From Candidatus Gastranaerophilales bacterium (GTDB taxonomy: Bacteria > Cyanobacteriota > Vampirovibrionia > Gastranaerophilales > Gastranaerophilaceae): 64,000 bases of DNA. The translations under genes were made by a program, and so were the position numbers. Below the pieces are notes generated by a model. It saw nothing but the letters and a program-made list of their open reading frames with translations, ran no database searches and was not told the origin of the DNA. The stretch covers positions 1 through 64,000 of the forward strand of contig CALUUK010000004.1 in the NCBI GenBank assembly GCA_944323955.1, in the 5' to 3' direction. Shown piece by piece: positions 43,431 through 53,524 of the stretch (position 1 is the first letter of the stretch; the number at the start of each line of letters is the position of its first letter).

Positions 43431-45794
43431 TTACTGCTTGATAAACTTTTTTGTCAGCGGTGAAAACAGAAAACTGTTGATTTCTTTTTCGTTAATTACA
43501 ATTTTTACCGCGTTATGATAGTCTGTTCGGTAGTATTTTTGTTTATTGCTTTCTAAAAATTTAATTGTTTCGGAATTAGGATGATTATATATATTTTTGC
43601 CGGTTGAAATTATTGTGAATTTCAAATTTTTTATCATATCCTGATTGATTGTATTTTTTGCTCCGTGATGACCTGATTTCAGTACGCTGATATTTTCTTT
43701 AAAACTTGAACTGAGGGCATTATATGTTATGATATCGCCGTCTCCCATAAAAAGTACGTTTTTATTACCGTGTTTCAGGCTTGTTATGATTGATTTTTGA
43801 TTTTCCGTTTCCAGTCTGTTGTCAGATGGTTTTTCAGCATAAATCAAAAAATTGTTTTCTTCAAATATTTTCTGTGTGCCTTTTACGGTAACGGGAGAAA
43901 TATTATTGGTTTTAAAATATTCCAATATTTTTGCGGAAAGTTTTGTATCTTCATAATCATCTGATATGTAGATTCTTTCAATATTCAGATTTTTAACCAA
44001 ATCAATTGTACCTCCTGCGTGGTCGGCATCAAAGTGAGTGATTATATATGCTTTTATATCTTTTATTCCTTTATCGGTTAAGTATTTGATTATTATGTTT
44101 TTAGCTTGTGAAGAATATGATTTATAGGGCATTTTTCCGCTGTCAATAATAAAGTATTTGTTTTCAGGTGATTTTATTAGTATTGCATCGGCATTTTCCA
44201 CCGCAAAGAATATAATTTCCGTATTTTTGTTTTGTACCGGAAGAAAAGTTAATGCTTGAATTATTATTAAACAAAACAATATAAGTAAGTATTTTCTCGC
44301 TTTGAGTCTATATTTGAGCATAATGATTAGAAATATTACCGTTATAAAATAAAGTAATATTTGAATAATATGCGGTTTCTTTAAGTATATGACAGAATAA
44401 GGCAGAGCAGAAAACAGATTTGCGACTTTTACGATGTATATCAGCAAAGGATTTAAGATAAAGTCGGCAATTAAACAGACTTTCTCCGCAATAACCGGAA
44501 TCATTGCAAGGATGGAACTTATAAAACCCAAAAACGAAACGATACTTAATACCGGAATAATTGCGATATTTGCGAATACCGAATATATGGTGAAGGTATT
44601 AAAATAATACATTTGTAAAGGTGCCGCAAAAAATTGTGCTATAACAGGTATTAAGCAGGCACCTAAAACATAATTATAAAATTTATGTTTAAAATTGAAA
44701 GTTAAAAGAGGTGCTGTAATAATAAGCGCAAAGGTTACTATAAAAGATAACTGAAATCCGATATCGAAAATCATAAGCGGAGAAAACAACAGCATTAAAA
44801 ATGCGACCATAAATAAAAGAGCCAGAGTCGGTGTTTTTCTGTCGATTAATTTACCCGTTAATATTAAAGAAAGCATTAAAGCCGCTCTTATAATGGGCGG
44901 GCCAAAACCTGTCATGCAGGTATAAAATAAAATCAATAAGATGCCTGAGAATATTGAAAATTTGTAGTTTAATCTCAAATTTCTTGCAAAGAAAAACCAT
45001 ATACCGAAAATCAATGTAACATTCATTCCCGATGCCGCAAGTATGTGAAAAATACCCGAATTAATGAATGATTTCTTCGTGTCATTATCCGGATTTACGG
45101 CATCATCACCAAAAATTATACCGCCCAGTATTTCTATCATCGGCGATTTGATATTTTGCGCATGTATGTTTAATATATTTGTTCTGGTATCATTTAATTT
45201 TGCCAGAAGCCTGCCTGTCGTATCATCCGCACTTTTAATGATTTCCCAATTATTGTTGACATAGAAAAGAGAAAAAGTATTTTTAAACTGTAAATATCTT
45301 GCATAATCAAATTGTGAAGGATTCTTTGCTTGCTGAGGAGTTTTTAAACTGCCTTGAAGCAAGAGGGTATCACCTATTTTAATTTTTTTATATTTATCTT
45401 CACTGTCGTTTATCGTAATATGTGTTTTTGCATTTATATTTTCGTATTTTTTATTTTCCGTTTGTGCAGAAAAAACTTTTGCAAAGAATTTTGTTCTGTT
45501 TTTGTCTATATTAGTGGGAATAGAGAGAACTTTTGCGGTTATTGTTAAATTATTGTCGGTAAGCGAGGTTAAGTCATCGGTATATTTTATATGCATGAAG
45601 CTGTTTATGAGTCCTGCTGTAAATATTGCGCACAGAACAAGGGCATATTTCGGAGTAATTATATTCTTATACATTAAAATGCAGGCACAAATGAATATTG
45701 CCGCGCTTATAATCATGAGATTACTTGAGAAGAAAGTTAAAATCCCGAGCATATATAAGCAAGAAAACAGAATTATCCTGACTTGTTTTGTCAT
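43431..45794 (-). CDS. comEC: ComEC/Rec2 family DNA-uptake channel
   Basis: ComEC carries single-stranded DNA across the inner membrane in natural transformation. The 787-residue protein has an N-terminal DUF4131-like soluble domain between membrane helices (30-200), the Competence membrane domain (about 220-500) with FHILAASGMNVTLIFG, and a C-terminal metallo-beta-lactamase-like domain with ITHFDADHAGG (about 585-595). AAGGGA precedes the ATG. Other com genes are not in the window. Confidence 0.93.
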   Translation of the reverse strand: MTKQVRIILFSCLYMLGILTFFSSNLMIISAAIFICACILMYKNIITPKYALVLCAIFTAGLINSFMHIKYTDDLTSLTDNNLTITAKVLSIPTNIDKNRTKFFAKVFSAQTENKKYENINAKTHITINDSEDKYKKIKIGDTLLLQGSLKTPQQAKNPSQFDYARYLQFKNTFSLFYVNNNWEIIKSADDTTGRLLAKLNDTRTNILNIHAQNIKSPMIEILGGIIFGDDAVNPDNDTKKSFINSGIFHILAASGMNVTLIFGIWFFFARNLRLNYKFSIFSGILLILFYTCMTGFGPPIIRAALMLSLILTGKLIDRKTPTLALLFMVAFLMLLFSPLMIFDIGFQLSFIVTFALIITAPLLTFNFKHKFYNYVLGACLIPVIAQFFAAPLQMYYFNTFTIYSVFANIAIIPVLSIVSFLGFISSILAMIPVIAEKVCLIADFILNPLLIYIVKVANLFSALPYSVIYLKKPHIIQILLYFITVIFLIIMLKYRLKARKYLLILFCLIIIQALTFLPVQNKNTEIIFFAVENADAILIKSPENKYFIIDSGKMPYKSYSSQAKNIIIKYLTDKGIKDIKAYIITHFDADHAGGTIDLVKNLNIERIYISDDYEDTKLSAKILEYFKTNNISPVTVKGTQKIFEENNFLIYAEKPSDNRLETENQKSIITSLKHGNKNVLFMGDGDIITYNALSSSFKENISVLKSGHHGAKNTINQDMIKNLKFTIISTGKNIYNHPNSETIKFLESNKQKYYRTDYHNAVKIVINEKEINSFLFSPLTKKFIKQ

Positions 45795-45810
45795 ACATAT
45801 ATCCCTTAAA

Positions 45811-45838
45811 TTAAAAGACTCTTTAAAAAGAGTCTTTC
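45811..45838 (-). terminator. intrinsic terminator upstream of comEC
   Basis: An 11-bp perfect stem (AAAGACTCTTT 45814-45824, AAAGAGTCTTT 45827-45837) lies 6 bases past the stop of the coiled-coil gene at 45844. On the minus strand it runs into TTTTAATTT. It separates that gene from comEC. Confidence 0.75.
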
Positions 45839-45843
45839 GGTTA

Positions 45844-46287
45844 TTATATCATGGTTTTTCTGATATTCTGTTTTGATTTTTCAATTGCCTTAATTCTTTT
45901 TTTTATTGCCTTAATTTGTGATGCAAGGACTTTTCTTTGTTCCTTTATCAGTTGATATTGGGTATCAACTTCCTGATATTTTGCCTGATGTTCCAACAAT
46001 TCGTTTCTTATATTTACCTGAGCACTGTCAAGTTCAAAAAGTGCATTGTTAAAATTACCGTTCTGATTTGATACGGCGTCTTGAGATATTGTTGAACTTT
46101 CTTTTATATTATTTTCAATATGTCTGTTTGCCTGTATTTGTGAAGATGACGGTGCTGATATTGTTTTAGATACGGGAATTTCTTCAGTTGCAGGATACTC
46201 CGTAGGGTCAAATACCATTCCGTCGGCTAAAGCAGCACTTGTTGAAACAAGAAACATTGCGGCTAAAATAAATAAACTCTTTTTCAT
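45844..46287 (-). CDS. exported coiled-coil protein
   Basis: It has 147 residues from the ATG at 46287, where a Sec signal peptide begins (MKKSLFILAAMFLVSTSAALA, cleavage before DG) with GGAG upstream. A Ser/Gln-rich linker follows, then a long heptad-like coiled coil (about 85-147, LEHQAKYQEVDTQYQLIKEQ). There is no lipobox. It is probably a periplasmic or envelope structural protein. No family is recognised. It is divergent from mfd and has its own terminator. Confidence 0.7.
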   Translation of the reverse strand: MKKSLFILAAMFLVSTSAALADGMVFDPTEYPATEEIPVSKTISAPSSSQIQANRHIENNIKESSTISQDAVSNQNGNFNNALFELDSAQVNIRNELLEHQAKYQEVDTQYQLIKEQRKVLASQIKAIKKRIKAIEKSKQNIRKTMI

Positions 46288-46333
46288 CTCCCTGTACTCC
46301 TTTTTATCTATTAAATCATTTTTTGCCATACCT

Positions 46334-46362
46334 TTGCATAATTCATTTGGTGGATTTAAAAT
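46334..46362 (+). promoter_or_regulatory. promoter of mfd, short or no leader
   Basis: TTGCAT (46334-46339) and TAAAAT (46357-46362) are 17 bp apart. The -10 ends 7 bases before the ATG at 46370, and no Shine-Dalgarno sequence is close to that ATG. Confidence 0.5.
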
Positions 46363-46369
46363 ATTTTAT

Positions 46370-49300
46370 ATGCAGAATTTTATAAAAAATTTAAAATGTG
46401 AATATTGTGAAAAAGTCCGTGCTCTTATAAAAAAGAATACATCTTTTGCTTTGTCCGGTATTACTAACTGCTCAAAGCTGTTTTTATTGGGACAATTTCT
46501 GAATTTTACATCAAAGAACATAATAGTAATTACCGAAACGGAACAAAGTGCACTTAAATACCAAAATGATTTAAGAATATTATTTGATATAGAAGCCGAG
46601 ATTTTTCCTTATCAGGATGGGTCTTTATATGATAATAATTCAAAAAACCTTTATAAATATGCAAAACAGGTTAATATCCTGCGAAAAGCAAGCGATTATA
46701 AGATTATAATCGTTCCCGTAAAAGCCATGTTTGAAAAGTTCCCCGATAAAGATTTTTATGAAAAAAATAAGATAACAGTAAATATAAATGAAGATATTGA
46801 TGCGGAAGAATTTTCCAAAAACCTTGTAAAGATGGGATATAAAAGGAAAACTCTTGTTGCGGATGCAGGAGAATTCAGTATCAGAGGGGATATTATAGAT
46901 GTTTTCCCGCTCAGTGAAAAACCATATAGAATTGAGTTATGGGGAGATACCGTAACAGATATTCGTATTTTTGATAATTTAAATCAAAAAAGTATTTCAA
47001 AAGTTCAAACAGCAGAAATACTTCCTGTATATAAATTTATTCTGGATGAAAATTCTCATAAAAAAATTGAAAAAGTTGATGACAATGAACATTATCTTGA
47101 AATATTTGAGTCTTTAAAAAACAATGATTATTTTGAAGGAATAGAGTATTTTGAATCTTGTTTTAATCCTGATTTGGATGTTATTACAAGGATATTAAAA
47201 TCATCGGATTATTTAATAGTTTTTGACGATTACACAAGATTAAAATCGAAATACGAACTGTTATCCGAAAGTTTGGAAAAGCAGTATTTTGAAAATCTTC
47301 AGGCGGGAATGTCTTTACCTTTAAAGTCTTTAAATCATAATAATTTAAAGGAATTTCTTACCGGTGTAAGCCCGTATCTTAAAATATATTTTGACAATTT
47401 TATCTCAGAGGAATTTGACATCAATATTGAACTTCAAACTGAGTTAATCCCTTATTTTTCTTCCGGCGGTGAAAAAATAGCGGAATTTATAATGAATAAG
47501 ATTAAGGATAATTATAATGTTTTTGTATCTACTGATTACAAAAACAGAATCGAAGAGATATTAAAAGAGTTTGAAATTCCGGCAGCAAAAGATTATACGG
47601 ATAAAGCGGGAGTTCATATCATAAACAATCTTTCTGTCGGAGGCAGTTTAATTGAAGATTGCAAAATTGTTGTAATTACCGATAAAGAACTGTTCAATAA
47701 GCGCTCAAAAGATATAACAACCCGAAGATACAATTACAGAAGGGAAAATATTGATTTTATAGAAAGCCTGAATGATATAAAAGAAGGTAATTATATTGTG
47801 CATATGGTGCATGGAATAGGTATTTTCAGGGGGCTTTCAAAACAGGAAATTGACGGAGAAGAAAAGGACTATCTTACAATAGAATATGCGCGCGGAGACA
47901 GGCTTCATATGCCGGCCGAGCAAATAAACATGCTTTGCCGATACAGAGGCTCCGGTAATGTTGTACCTTCATTATCAAGAATGGGCGGGAGTGACTGGAA
48001 TACAACAAAATCAAGGGTTAAAAAGTCAGTCGAAGATGTTGCTCAGGATTTAATAAATTTATATGCAATGAGGAAGATTTCCAAAGGATACGCTTTTGAA
48101 CCTGATACCGTCTGGCAGTATGAAATGGAAGACGCATTTGAATATACGGAAACGCCGGATCAAATGAAAGCAATTTCTCAGACTAAAGAAGATATGGAAT
48201 CCGATAAACCTATGGACAGGCTTATATGCGGTGATGTAGGCTTTGGTAAAACAGAAGTTGCAATAAGAGCCGTTTTTAAAGCGGTGATGTCTTCCAAACA
48301 AGCGGCAATTGTTGTACCTACGACAATACTTGCTTTACAGCATTATCAGACAATAGCGGAAAGATTTAAGCCTTTTCCCGTTAAAGTTGAACTTTTATCA
48401 AGATTTAAAAGCGCAAAGGAACAAAAAGAAACAATTAAAAAATTAATATCCGGTGAAGTTGATGTTGTTGTGGGTACTCACAGACTTTTGCAGGATGATA
48501 TTAAATTTAAGGATTTGGGACTGCTTGTTATAGATGAGGAACATAAATTCGGAGTAAAACATAAAGAAAAACTTAAACGATTGAAAAAGAATATAGATAT
48601 TCTTTCAATGTCGGCAACACCTATTCCCAGAACGCTTTATATGTCATTGTCGGGAATAAAAGATATGAGTATTATTAATACTGCACCTACAAACAGGCTG
48701 CCGATTAAGACATATGTCGGGGAATTTAAAGATAATCTTGTAAAAAATGCCATAAACTATGAACTTGAAAGAGACGGACAGGTTTTTTATTTATATAACA
48801 GAGTTGAGAGCATATATGATTTTGCTGCGGGGCTGCGTGAGATGATGCCGAATATAAGACTTGCGGTTGCACACGGACAAATGGATAAAACGCAGCTTGA
48901 GCATATTATGGTTGATTTTCTGAATAAGGAATATGATGTTCTTCTTTGTACAACAATTATCGAATCGGGGCTTGATATTCCGAATGCAAATACAATGATT
49001 ATTCATGATGCCGATAAGTTCGGACTTGCACAGCTTTATCAAATAAGAGGCAGAGTCGGCAGAACGGACAGACAGGCATTTTGTTATTGTTTGTATAAAA
49101 ATGGCAAGACTCTTACATCGGATGCAATTAAAAGATTGCAGTATATTAAAGAATTCACAACACTTGGCAGCGGGTATCAGATTGCAATGCGCGATATAGA
49201 AATAAGGGGCGTCGGAAATGTTCTTGGAACAAAACAGCACGGGCAGATGGTAAATGTAGGATTTGATACTTATTGCCAGCTTCTGGAAGATGCAATTGTT

Positions 49301-49825
49301 GAAATACAGGAAGGAAAACCGGTTGAACACAAGCAGGCTATAGTTGATATTAACGTAACCGCGTATATTCCGGATGAGTGGGTCGGTTCAAAAGAGCAGA
49401 AAATGATAGAATACAAAAGGCTTGCGGATGTTAAGTCTCTTGCTGAGCTTGAAGCTGTTGTGTCAGAATGGAAGGATCGTTTCTCAAAGTTATCGGAGTC
49501 TGTGGATAATTTGATTAAACTCGTTAATTTAAGACTGCTTGCAACACAGGCGGGAATATCTTTAATTCGTGAAACAGATTCGGCCGTTCGTATTTATACA
49601 AACTTCTCAAAGGGTGAATGGAATATAATAGCTTCGGATTTGGATAAAAATATTACGAAATATATTAAATATACAGCAGCCCCGAATTCGTGCACTGACG
49701 GGCAAAGTATCCTTATTGTAAACAGTGCTTACTTGAATTTTGAAGAATTGTTTAACATTCTGTCTAATTTATTTTATCATATATTGAAGATAGGTTATAA
49801 TTACAATCCAAATAATACAGGTTAG
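46370..49825 (+). CDS. mfd: transcription-repair coupling factor Mfd
   Basis: Mfd removes stalled RNA polymerase from DNA lesions and recruits UvrA. It has about 1151 residues from the ATG at 46370. The order is a UvrB-homology region (with VADAGEFSIRGDIIDVFPLSEKPYRIE), a CarD-like polymerase-interacting domain (about 465-545, GNYIVHMVHGIGIFRGL), a RecG-like translocase with GDVGFGKTEVA (about 620) and DEEHKFG (about 722), and a C-terminal autoinhibitory domain. The in-frame TTG at 46334 lies in the promoter and is disfavoured. Confidence 0.96.
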   Translation: MQNFIKNLKCEYCEKVRALIKKNTSFALSGITNCSKLFLLGQFLNFTSKNIIVITETEQSALKYQNDLRILFDIEAEIFPYQDGSLYDNNSKNLYKYAKQVNILRKASDYKIIIVPVKAMFEKFPDKDFYEKNKITVNINEDIDAEEFSKNLVKMGYKRKTLVADAGEFSIRGDIIDVFPLSEKPYRIELWGDTVTDIRIFDNLNQKSISKVQTAEILPVYKFILDENSHKKIEKVDDNEHYLEIFESLKNNDYFEGIEYFESCFNPDLDVITRILKSSDYLIVFDDYTRLKSKYELLSESLEKQYFENLQAGMSLPLKSLNHNNLKEFLTGVSPYLKIYFDNFISEEFDINIELQTELIPYFSSGGEKIAEFIMNKIKDNYNVFVSTDYKNRIEEILKEFEIPAAKDYTDKAGVHIINNLSVGGSLIEDCKIVVITDKELFNKRSKDITTRRYNYRRENIDFIESLNDIKEGNYIVHMVHGIGIFRGLSKQEIDGEEKDYLTIEYARGDRLHMPAEQINMLCRYRGSGNVVPSLSRMGGSDWNTTKSRVKKSVEDVAQDLINLYAMRKISKGYAFEPDTVWQYEMEDAFEYTETPDQMKAISQTKEDMESDKPMDRLICGDVGFGKTEVAIRAVFKAVMSSKQAAIVVPTTILALQHYQTIAERFKPFPVKVELLSRFKSAKEQKETIKKLISGEVDVVVGTHRLLQDDIKFKDLGLLVIDEEHKFGVKHKEKLKRLKKNIDILSMSATPIPRTLYMSLSGIKDMSIINTAPTNRLPIKTYVGEFKDNLVKNAINYELERDGQVFYLYNRVESIYDFAAGLREMMPNIRLAVAHGQMDKTQLEHIMVDFLNKEYDVLLCTTIIESGLDIPNANTMIIHDADKFGLAQLYQIRGRVGRTDRQAFCYCLYKNGKTLTSDAIKRLQYIKEFTTLGSGYQIAMRDIEIRGVGNVLGTKQHGQMVNVGFDTYCQLLEDAIVEIQEGKPVEHKQAIVDINVTAYIPDEWVGSKEQKMIEYKRLADVKSLAELEAVVSEWKDRFSKLSESVDNLIKLVNLRLLATQAGISLIRETDSAVRIYTNFSKGEWNIIASDLDKNITKYIKYTAAPNSCTDGQSILIVNSAYLNFEELFNILSNLFYHILKIGYNYNPNNTG

Positions 49826-49845
49826 AATTAACCAAGGAGAAAGAC

Positions 49846-50985
49846 ATGAATAAGATAAAAATTTTAACGTTGGCAATCCTTGCAATGTTTATTTTTACGG
49901 GATGCAGTATTAAGAATTCGGCTAACGATATTATCAAAATTAATGATACCGTTATTACTAAATCAGAGTTTGACAAAGCATATAAAGAAGTTACGTCAAA
50001 CAAGATGTTTGAGCAAATGGGTATTGATGTCGCAAAAGACCCTGATAATATTTTCTCTCTGATGATGAAAGAACAGGTAGTATCTTCTTTAATTGTTACA
50101 ACGCTTTTAAACGAAGAAATGGATAAAAGAAAAATCGATGCAACGAAAGAAGAAATAGAAAATGCGGAAAACGAAATTGTTTCAAAGTTTGCTTCAAAAG
50201 ACCAATTTATGTTGTTTTTGAAATCAAACGGTATAAGTTATGATACTTTCAAAAGAAATTTGAAAGATGAAATTAAAATGAAAAAGTATGTGGATTCAAT
50301 TGCTATGGTTTCAATCGGCGATGCCGTTGCAAAAAAATATTATGAAGAAAATATTGAGAAATTTAAATATCCGAAAAGCGTAAGAGCATCTCATATATTA
50401 ATTGCAGCTAATATTAATCAATTAAAAGACAAAATTAAATCGGAAAACAAAGATTTAACCGATGAAGAAGTAACGGCAAAAGCACAAGAGCAGCTTAACG
50501 AAAAATTGCAAAAGGCGCGTGCGCTTCAGGCTCAATTAAAGAAAAATCCCAAAACATTTGCAAAACTTGCAAAAGAAAATTCCGATGATGCCGTAAGTGC
50601 CTTAAAAGGCGGAGATTTGGGATTTTTCGCAAAAGAACAGATGGTAGAGCCTTTTGCAAATGCAGCTTTTGCTTTAGCACCGAATACTATTTCGGACGTT
50701 GTAGAAACAGACTACGGTTATCATATTATTATGGTAACGGACAGAAGAGAAGCAGGAACTTATTCTTTTGAACAAAGTAAAAAAGATATAATCAATTATC
50801 TTGAAGGACAGGATAAAGTTGATATTCTGAAAAATAAAGTTGCAAGCCTCAGAAAAGAAGCGAAGATTGAATATCTTGACAACAGCTATAATCCTGATGA
50901 AATTCAAAAGAAAATAAAAGAACAGGCTGAAAAAAATCCTGATCTGAAAGCATTAACGGATATACAGCCTCAAAGCAATAAATAG
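49846..50985 (+). CDS. PpiC/SurA-type peptidyl-prolyl isomerase lipoprotein
   Basis: This 379-residue protein has a lipoprotein signal ending FTGC (C20), a SurA_N-like helical domain (30-150) and one parvulin domain (about 175-310, RASHILIA, FAKLAKENSDDAVSALKGGDLGFF, VVETDYGYHIIMV). A charged C-terminal helix follows. It should be anchored at the periplasmic face and help outer-membrane or exported proteins fold, as SurA or PrsA do. A strong AAGGAG site precedes the ATG. A palindromic hairpin follows. Confidence 0.93.
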   Translation: MNKIKILTLAILAMFIFTGCSIKNSANDIIKINDTVITKSEFDKAYKEVTSNKMFEQMGIDVAKDPDNIFSLMMKEQVVSSLIVTTLLNEEMDKRKIDATKEEIENAENEIVSKFASKDQFMLFLKSNGISYDTFKRNLKDEIKMKKYVDSIAMVSIGDAVAKKYYEENIEKFKYPKSVRASHILIAANINQLKDKIKSENKDLTDEEVTAKAQEQLNEKLQKARALQAQLKKNPKTFAKLAKENSDDAVSALKGGDLGFFAKEQMVEPFANAAFALAPNTISDVVETDYGYHIIMVTDRREAGTYSFEQSKKDIINYLEGQDKVDILKNKVASLRKEAKIEYLDNSYNPDEIQKKIKEQAEKNPDLKALTDIQPQSNK

Positions 50986-51004
50986 GTCAATAAGCAGTAT
51001 TTTT

Positions 51005-51028
51005 GCGGGAACGCTATAGCGTTCCCGC
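51005..51028 (+). terminator. 24-base palindromic hairpin
   Basis: Arms GCGGGAACGCT (51005-51015) and AGCGTTCCCGC (51018-51028) form a perfect 11-bp GC-rich stem with a 2-base gap. Only a short T-tract follows (GCATTTT). It may stop or stabilise the PpiC transcript. The next gene's GGAG site is within 10 bases. Confidence 0.6.
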
Positions 51029-51045
51029 GCATTTTAGGAGTAAGT

Positions 51046-51525
51046 ATGCTGGTAAAACAATCGGAACTTAATAATTTATTGGAGAAAATACGCTCTCAGG
51101 GTAAAACAATTGTTACTACGAACGGGTGTTTTGATATACTTCATGTCGGGCATGTAAGGTACCTTGAAAAAGCAAAGAGTTTTGGCGATGTTCTTATTGT
51201 TGCATTAAATTCGGATAAATCAGTTAAAAGTATAAAGGGAGACAGTCGTCCGATAAATAACGAAAATGACAGGGCTGAGATTTTAAGCGCACTTAGAAGT
51301 GTTGATTATGTTGTTTTATTTGATGAGGATTCACCTATCAATTTATTATTGCAAATCAAACCGGATGTTCATACAAAAGGTGCGGATTATACTGTTGAAA
51401 CTCTTCCCGAAGCAAAAGGAATAATTGAAGCAGGCGGAAGAATAGAGTTTATTTCTTTTGTGGAAGGAAAATCCACGACCGCCGTTATTGAAAAAATGCG
51501 CAAAATAAACTCCGAAAAATGTTAA
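51046..51525 (+). CDS. hldC: D-beta-D-heptose 1-phosphate adenylyltransferase
   Basis: The protein matches the nucleotidyltransferase half of HldE (RfaE2). TTNGCFDILHVGHVRYLEKAK contains the HxGH motif (H33-H36), followed by GDSRPINNENDRAEIL, DVHTKGADY and EGKSTTAVIEKM. It transfers AMP to heptose 1-phosphate, giving ADP-heptose. The kinase half is encoded at 8.7 kb, and a phosphatase (gmhB) would be needed between the steps. It has 159 residues with an AGGAG site. Confidence 0.93.
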   Translation: MLVKQSELNNLLEKIRSQGKTIVTTNGCFDILHVGHVRYLEKAKSFGDVLIVALNSDKSVKSIKGDSRPINNENDRAEILSALRSVDYVVLFDEDSPINLLLQIKPDVHTKGADYTVETLPEAKGIIEAGGRIEFISFVEGKSTTAVIEKMRKINSEKC

Positions 51526-51572
51526 AAAGGATTATCCCGCAAGCGTTGGTATCTTCTTTATATAATTTTTAT

Positions 51573-51601
51573 TTGTATTTTTACCCCTGTCGTATTAAAA
51601 T
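51573..51601 (+). promoter_or_regulatory. promoter of the lipid A operon
   Basis: TTGTAT (51573-51578) and TAAAAT (51596-51601) are 17 bp apart, with the GAGGA site of lpxD following. A second TATAAT at 51561-51566 has no matching -35. Confidence 0.55.
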
Positions 51602-51625
51602 AGAAAAACAAAAGAGGATAATAAT

Positions 51626-52714
51626 ATGAGGGATATAGATACAATGAAAGCATATACGCTGGAAGAAATATCAACGATTGTCGGCGGAATGTTAACAAAA
51701 CTTGAAGATGTTAAAATTACAAAATTGGCACCGCCTTTATTGGCAGATGAGAATTCTCTGGCACTTGCTCTGAATGAAGATGAAATTGAAAACCTGTCTC
51801 AAACAAAAGCAAAAGCCGCCCTGGTTCCCATCGGTGTATCTTCGGAACTTATTTCAACAATTGAAGCCGAACGTCCGAGATTGGCTATGATGAAATTGCT
51901 GCACTTGTTCTATATGCCGCCGGAATCAACAGCCGGTATCCATCCTTCGGCAACGGTGCATCCGAGTGCAAAAATAGGTGAAAATGTTTCAATAGGGCCG
52001 AATGTTGTTATATCCAGAGATGTTGTAATAGAAAAAAACTCAAAAATTCTTGCGAATGTTTATATAGGCAGGGGCGTTCATATTGGCGAAAACTGCCTGT
52101 TTCACCCGGGCTGTAATATCGGAGATAATGCTAAAATCGGTAACCGCGTAATATTGCAGCATTCCGTAAGTATTGCTGCTGACGGTTTCAGCTTTGTTAC
52201 CGAAAATCCGAATAATGTTGAAAACGCAAGAGAAGAAGGTTCGGTAAAAAAAGATAATTCTAATCAAAAAATTTATAAAATTCCGTCTATCGGCTCGGTT
52301 GTGATAGAAGATGATGTCGAAATAGGCGCAAATACCTGTATTGATAAAGGAACGATTGAGAATACCGTAATCGGAGAACAGACTAAAATTGATAACCTTG
52401 TCCAAATAGGCCATAACTGCAAAATCGGAAAAGGCTGTATGATTGTATCTCAGGTCGGTATCGCAGGCAGCTGTAAAATCGGTGACAGAGTGGTTATTGC
52501 CGGACAGGTAGGTATGGCGGATCATATTGAAATAGGAAGCGATTCTATTATTATGGCACAGGCAGGTGTAACGAAGAGTTTCCCCGAAAAAACAATTCTT
52601 ATAGGTGCTCCAGCTATGCCCAGAAAAGAGTTTTTAAAACATATGAAAACAATGCAAAAAGCTGAAGATCTCGTTAATAAATTTAAAGAATATGAGCATT
52701 TGTTAAAGGACTAG
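51626..52714 (+). CDS. lpxD: UDP-3-O-acylglucosamine N-acyltransferase
   Basis: LpxD adds the second acyl chain in lipid A synthesis. The N-terminal uridine-binding domain (8-105, [12 protein letters not shown]) is followed by a left-handed beta-helix of hexapeptide repeats (110-330), the DGFSF loop and the likely catalytic His in [10 protein letters not shown]-terminal helix ends the 362 residues. A GAGG site precedes the ATG. It is first of lpxD-lpxC-fabZ-lpxA, a classical order. Confidence 0.95.
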   Translation: MRDIDTMKAYTLEEISTIVGGMLTKLEDVKITKLAPPLLADENSLALALNEDEIENLSQTKAKAALVPIGVSSELISTIEAERPRLAMMKLLHLFYMPPESTAGIHPSATVHPSAKIGENVSIGPNVVISRDVVIEKNSKILANVYIGRGVHIGENCLFHPGCNIGDNAKIGNRVILQHSVSIAADGFSFVTENPNNVENAREEGSVKKDNSNQKIYKIPSIGSVVIEDDVEIGANTCIDKGTIENTVIGEQTKIDNLVQIGHNCKIGKGCMIVSQVGIAGSCKIGDRVVIAGQVGMADHIEIGSDSIIMAQAGVTKSFPEKTILIGAPAMPRKEFLKHMKTMQKAEDLVNKFKEYEHLLKD

Positions 52715-52717
52715 TTG

Positions 52718-53524
52718 ATGGGCACATTAAATAAAGAAGTTGTTTTAAAATCCGTTGCTCTTATGACGGGATTAGAGTCTGAAGCACGCGTTTGCCCTTC
52801 AAGAGAAAAAGGAATAAGATTTCATTTCTCAAGCGGTTGTGTGGAAGCAAATATTGATAATGTTGTTTCTACAGAACATTGTACAGTTATAGGAAACGGT
52901 CAAATAAAAATAATGCTGATTGAACACTTTATGGCTGCCTGTTCAATTTGCGGATTGGATGCATTGGATGTTTATCTGTCACATTTTGAACTTCCTATTC
53001 TTGACGGCGGTGCAAAAACTTGGACAAAGGCTTTTAAAAATGCCGGGATTACTAAAGAACGAAAAAAAATACTGACATTAAAACAGCCCGTATATTATGT
53101 GAACGGAAAAACGCATATTATTGTTTTGCCGTCTGATAAATTGAATATTACATACGGTGTGAATTTTAACCATAAAGATTTAAAAAACCGCTGGGTTTGT
53201 TTAAATCCTGACAATATTGATGAAATAATTGAAGCAAGAACATTCGGTTATTTAAAAGAATTGGAAATGCTTCAAAAAGCGGGTTATGCGAGAGGCGTCA
53301 GTATCGAAAATACGTTAGGACTGACAGATGACGGCTATACGTCGGAACTTAAATCGGAGTTTGAACCTGTTAAACATAAAATACTTGATTTAATTGGTGA
53401 TTTTTATCTTGCGGGCTGTCCCGTCCTTGATTTTAATGCGGAAATTATAGTAAAAGAAGCAGGACATACAGTCCATACAATAGCAGCTAAAGAATTAAAA
53501 GATAAACTAACATTGGAGGAATAA
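52718..53524 (+). CDS. lpxC: UDP-3-O-acyl-GlcNAc deacetylase
   Basis: LpxC is the zinc deacetylase that commits the cell to lipid A. There are 268 residues from the ATG at 52718 (TTG at 52715 is an alternative). The zinc ligands are placed at H70 (LIEHFMAA), H220 and D224 (KHKILDLIGD), and the catalytic His at H250 (GHTVHT). It is shorter than E. coli LpxC (305). Its stop overlaps fabZ by 1 base. Confidence 0.95.
   Translation: MGTLNKEVVLKSVALMTGLESEARVCPSREKGIRFHFSSGCVEANIDNVVSTEHCTVIGNGQIKIMLIEHFMAACSICGLDALDVYLSHFELPILDGGAKTWTKAFKNAGITKERKKILTLKQPVYYVNGKTHIIVLPSDKLNITYGVNFNHKDLKNRWVCLNPDNIDEIIEARTFGYLKELEMLQKAGYARGVSIENTLGLTDDGYTSELKSEFEPVKHKILDLIGDFYLAGCPVLDFNAEIIVKEAGHTVHTIAAKELKDKLTLEE

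Noticed and set aside
46334-46369. TTG start of mfd 12 codons upstream
   Set aside because: The TTG coincides with a -35 box and the -10 lies before the ATG at 46370.
48791-49330. Minus-strand open frame of 179 codons
   Set aside because: It lies wholly antisense to the conserved helicase part of mfd and looks like a compositional shadow.
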